Of a DNA stretch of 34,812 nt, positions 34,689 to 34,812 are shown piece after piece. The stretch's first letter is position 1. The number at the start of each line of letters is the position of its first letter. This DNA is from Dulcicalothrix desertica PCC 7102 (GTDB lineage: Bacteria > Cyanobacteriota > Cyanobacteriia > Cyanobacteriales > Nostocaceae). Position numbers and translations under genes: made by a program. Where the stretch lies: NCBI RefSeq assembly GCF_003991905.1, contig NZ_RSCL01000045.1, positions 15,568-50,379 of the forward strand, in the 5' to 3' direction. The notes beneath the pieces were generated by a model. The model ran no database searches and was not told the DNA's origin. It worked only from the letters and a program-made list of their open reading frames with translations.

Positions 34689-34812
34689 CCGACTGAATCG
34701 CTGCGAGTGTGTCGGTGCCATTTTCAACTTTACGTTATATCCCATATTCCGCACTTCAGAATGTCGCATAAAATATTACATAAATACGTACTGGCATTAG
34801 TAAATAAACATA

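Larger units (their letters stand above)
34134..34812. other. Non-coding right end of the window
   Basis: No gene recognised. It contains repeat copy 2 (34341-34430), a MITE-like element (34465-34555) and a hairpin (34651-34688). Confidence 0.5.

Overview
The window looks like part of a large plasmid, or a plasmid-derived accessory region, from a filamentous cyanobacterium, most likely a heterocyst-forming Nostocales relative. The clues are a CyRepA1-type Toprim/helicase replication protein, a divergent parAB pair, a HEAT-type protein with a typical cyanobacterial opening, a PEP-CTERM protein, GCAATTC-type tandem repeats, low GC (roughly 38-40% by eye) and a very abundant hexamer palindrome. 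The genus cannot be settled from the sequence. I saw no rRNA, tRNA or CRISPR array.

Layout. 1-2280 (minus): a large Toprim/helicase-like plasmid protein that runs off the left edge. 2.3-5.4 kb: mostly non-coding, with an orphan IS630-type HTH fragment and a winged-helix protein. 5.4-6.8 kb: a CDP-alcohol phosphatidyltransferase overlapping a frameshifted TVP38/DedA-like gene. 6.7-9.8 kb: a CPCC/DUF6714 protein, a C-terminal scrap of a formylglycine-generating-enzyme-like protein, then parB and parA with a perfect 22-bp palindrome upstream. 9.8-14.7 kb: an internally deleted esterase, a duplicated scrap of the parB 3' end, and several small secreted, zinc-finger, HEAT, acidic and coiled-coil proteins. 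14.75-16.35 kb: an intact IscB (RNA-guided HNH/RuvC nuclease, a Cas9 ancestor family) with its omega (HEARO) RNA. 17.3-23.1 kb: the replication module, made of hairpins, an XRE regulator, a 27-codon leader overlapping the start of the CyRepA1 gene, a ParB-domain protein and a paralogue of its C-terminal domain. 23.3-34.8 kb: cargo and debris (UbiA-like, LRV-repeat, broken aquaporin Z, secreted proteins, flavin amine oxidase, PEP-CTERM, PD-(D/E)XK-like nuclease, peptidoglycan-binding protein, four-helix-bundle protein) with several dispersed and inverted repeats and a 91-bp MITE-like element.

The most striking whole-window signal is GGCGCC. My hand count is about 130 copies in 34.8 kb, where fewer than 2 are expected at this GC, and I found no canonical HIP1 (GCGATCGC). 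GGCGCC is dense in the plasmid-maintenance genes and in intergenic DNA, but is missing from discrete blocks such as the IscB segment (14283-16540), which suggests those blocks arrived recently. Several gene scraps begin or end at a GGCGCC.

How the parts fit: parAB and its palindrome would partition the replicon. The XRE protein, leader peptide and hairpins would set expression of the replication protein. The cargo is a patchwork of selfish DNA (IscB, MITE, four-helix cassette) and decaying metabolic or membrane genes.
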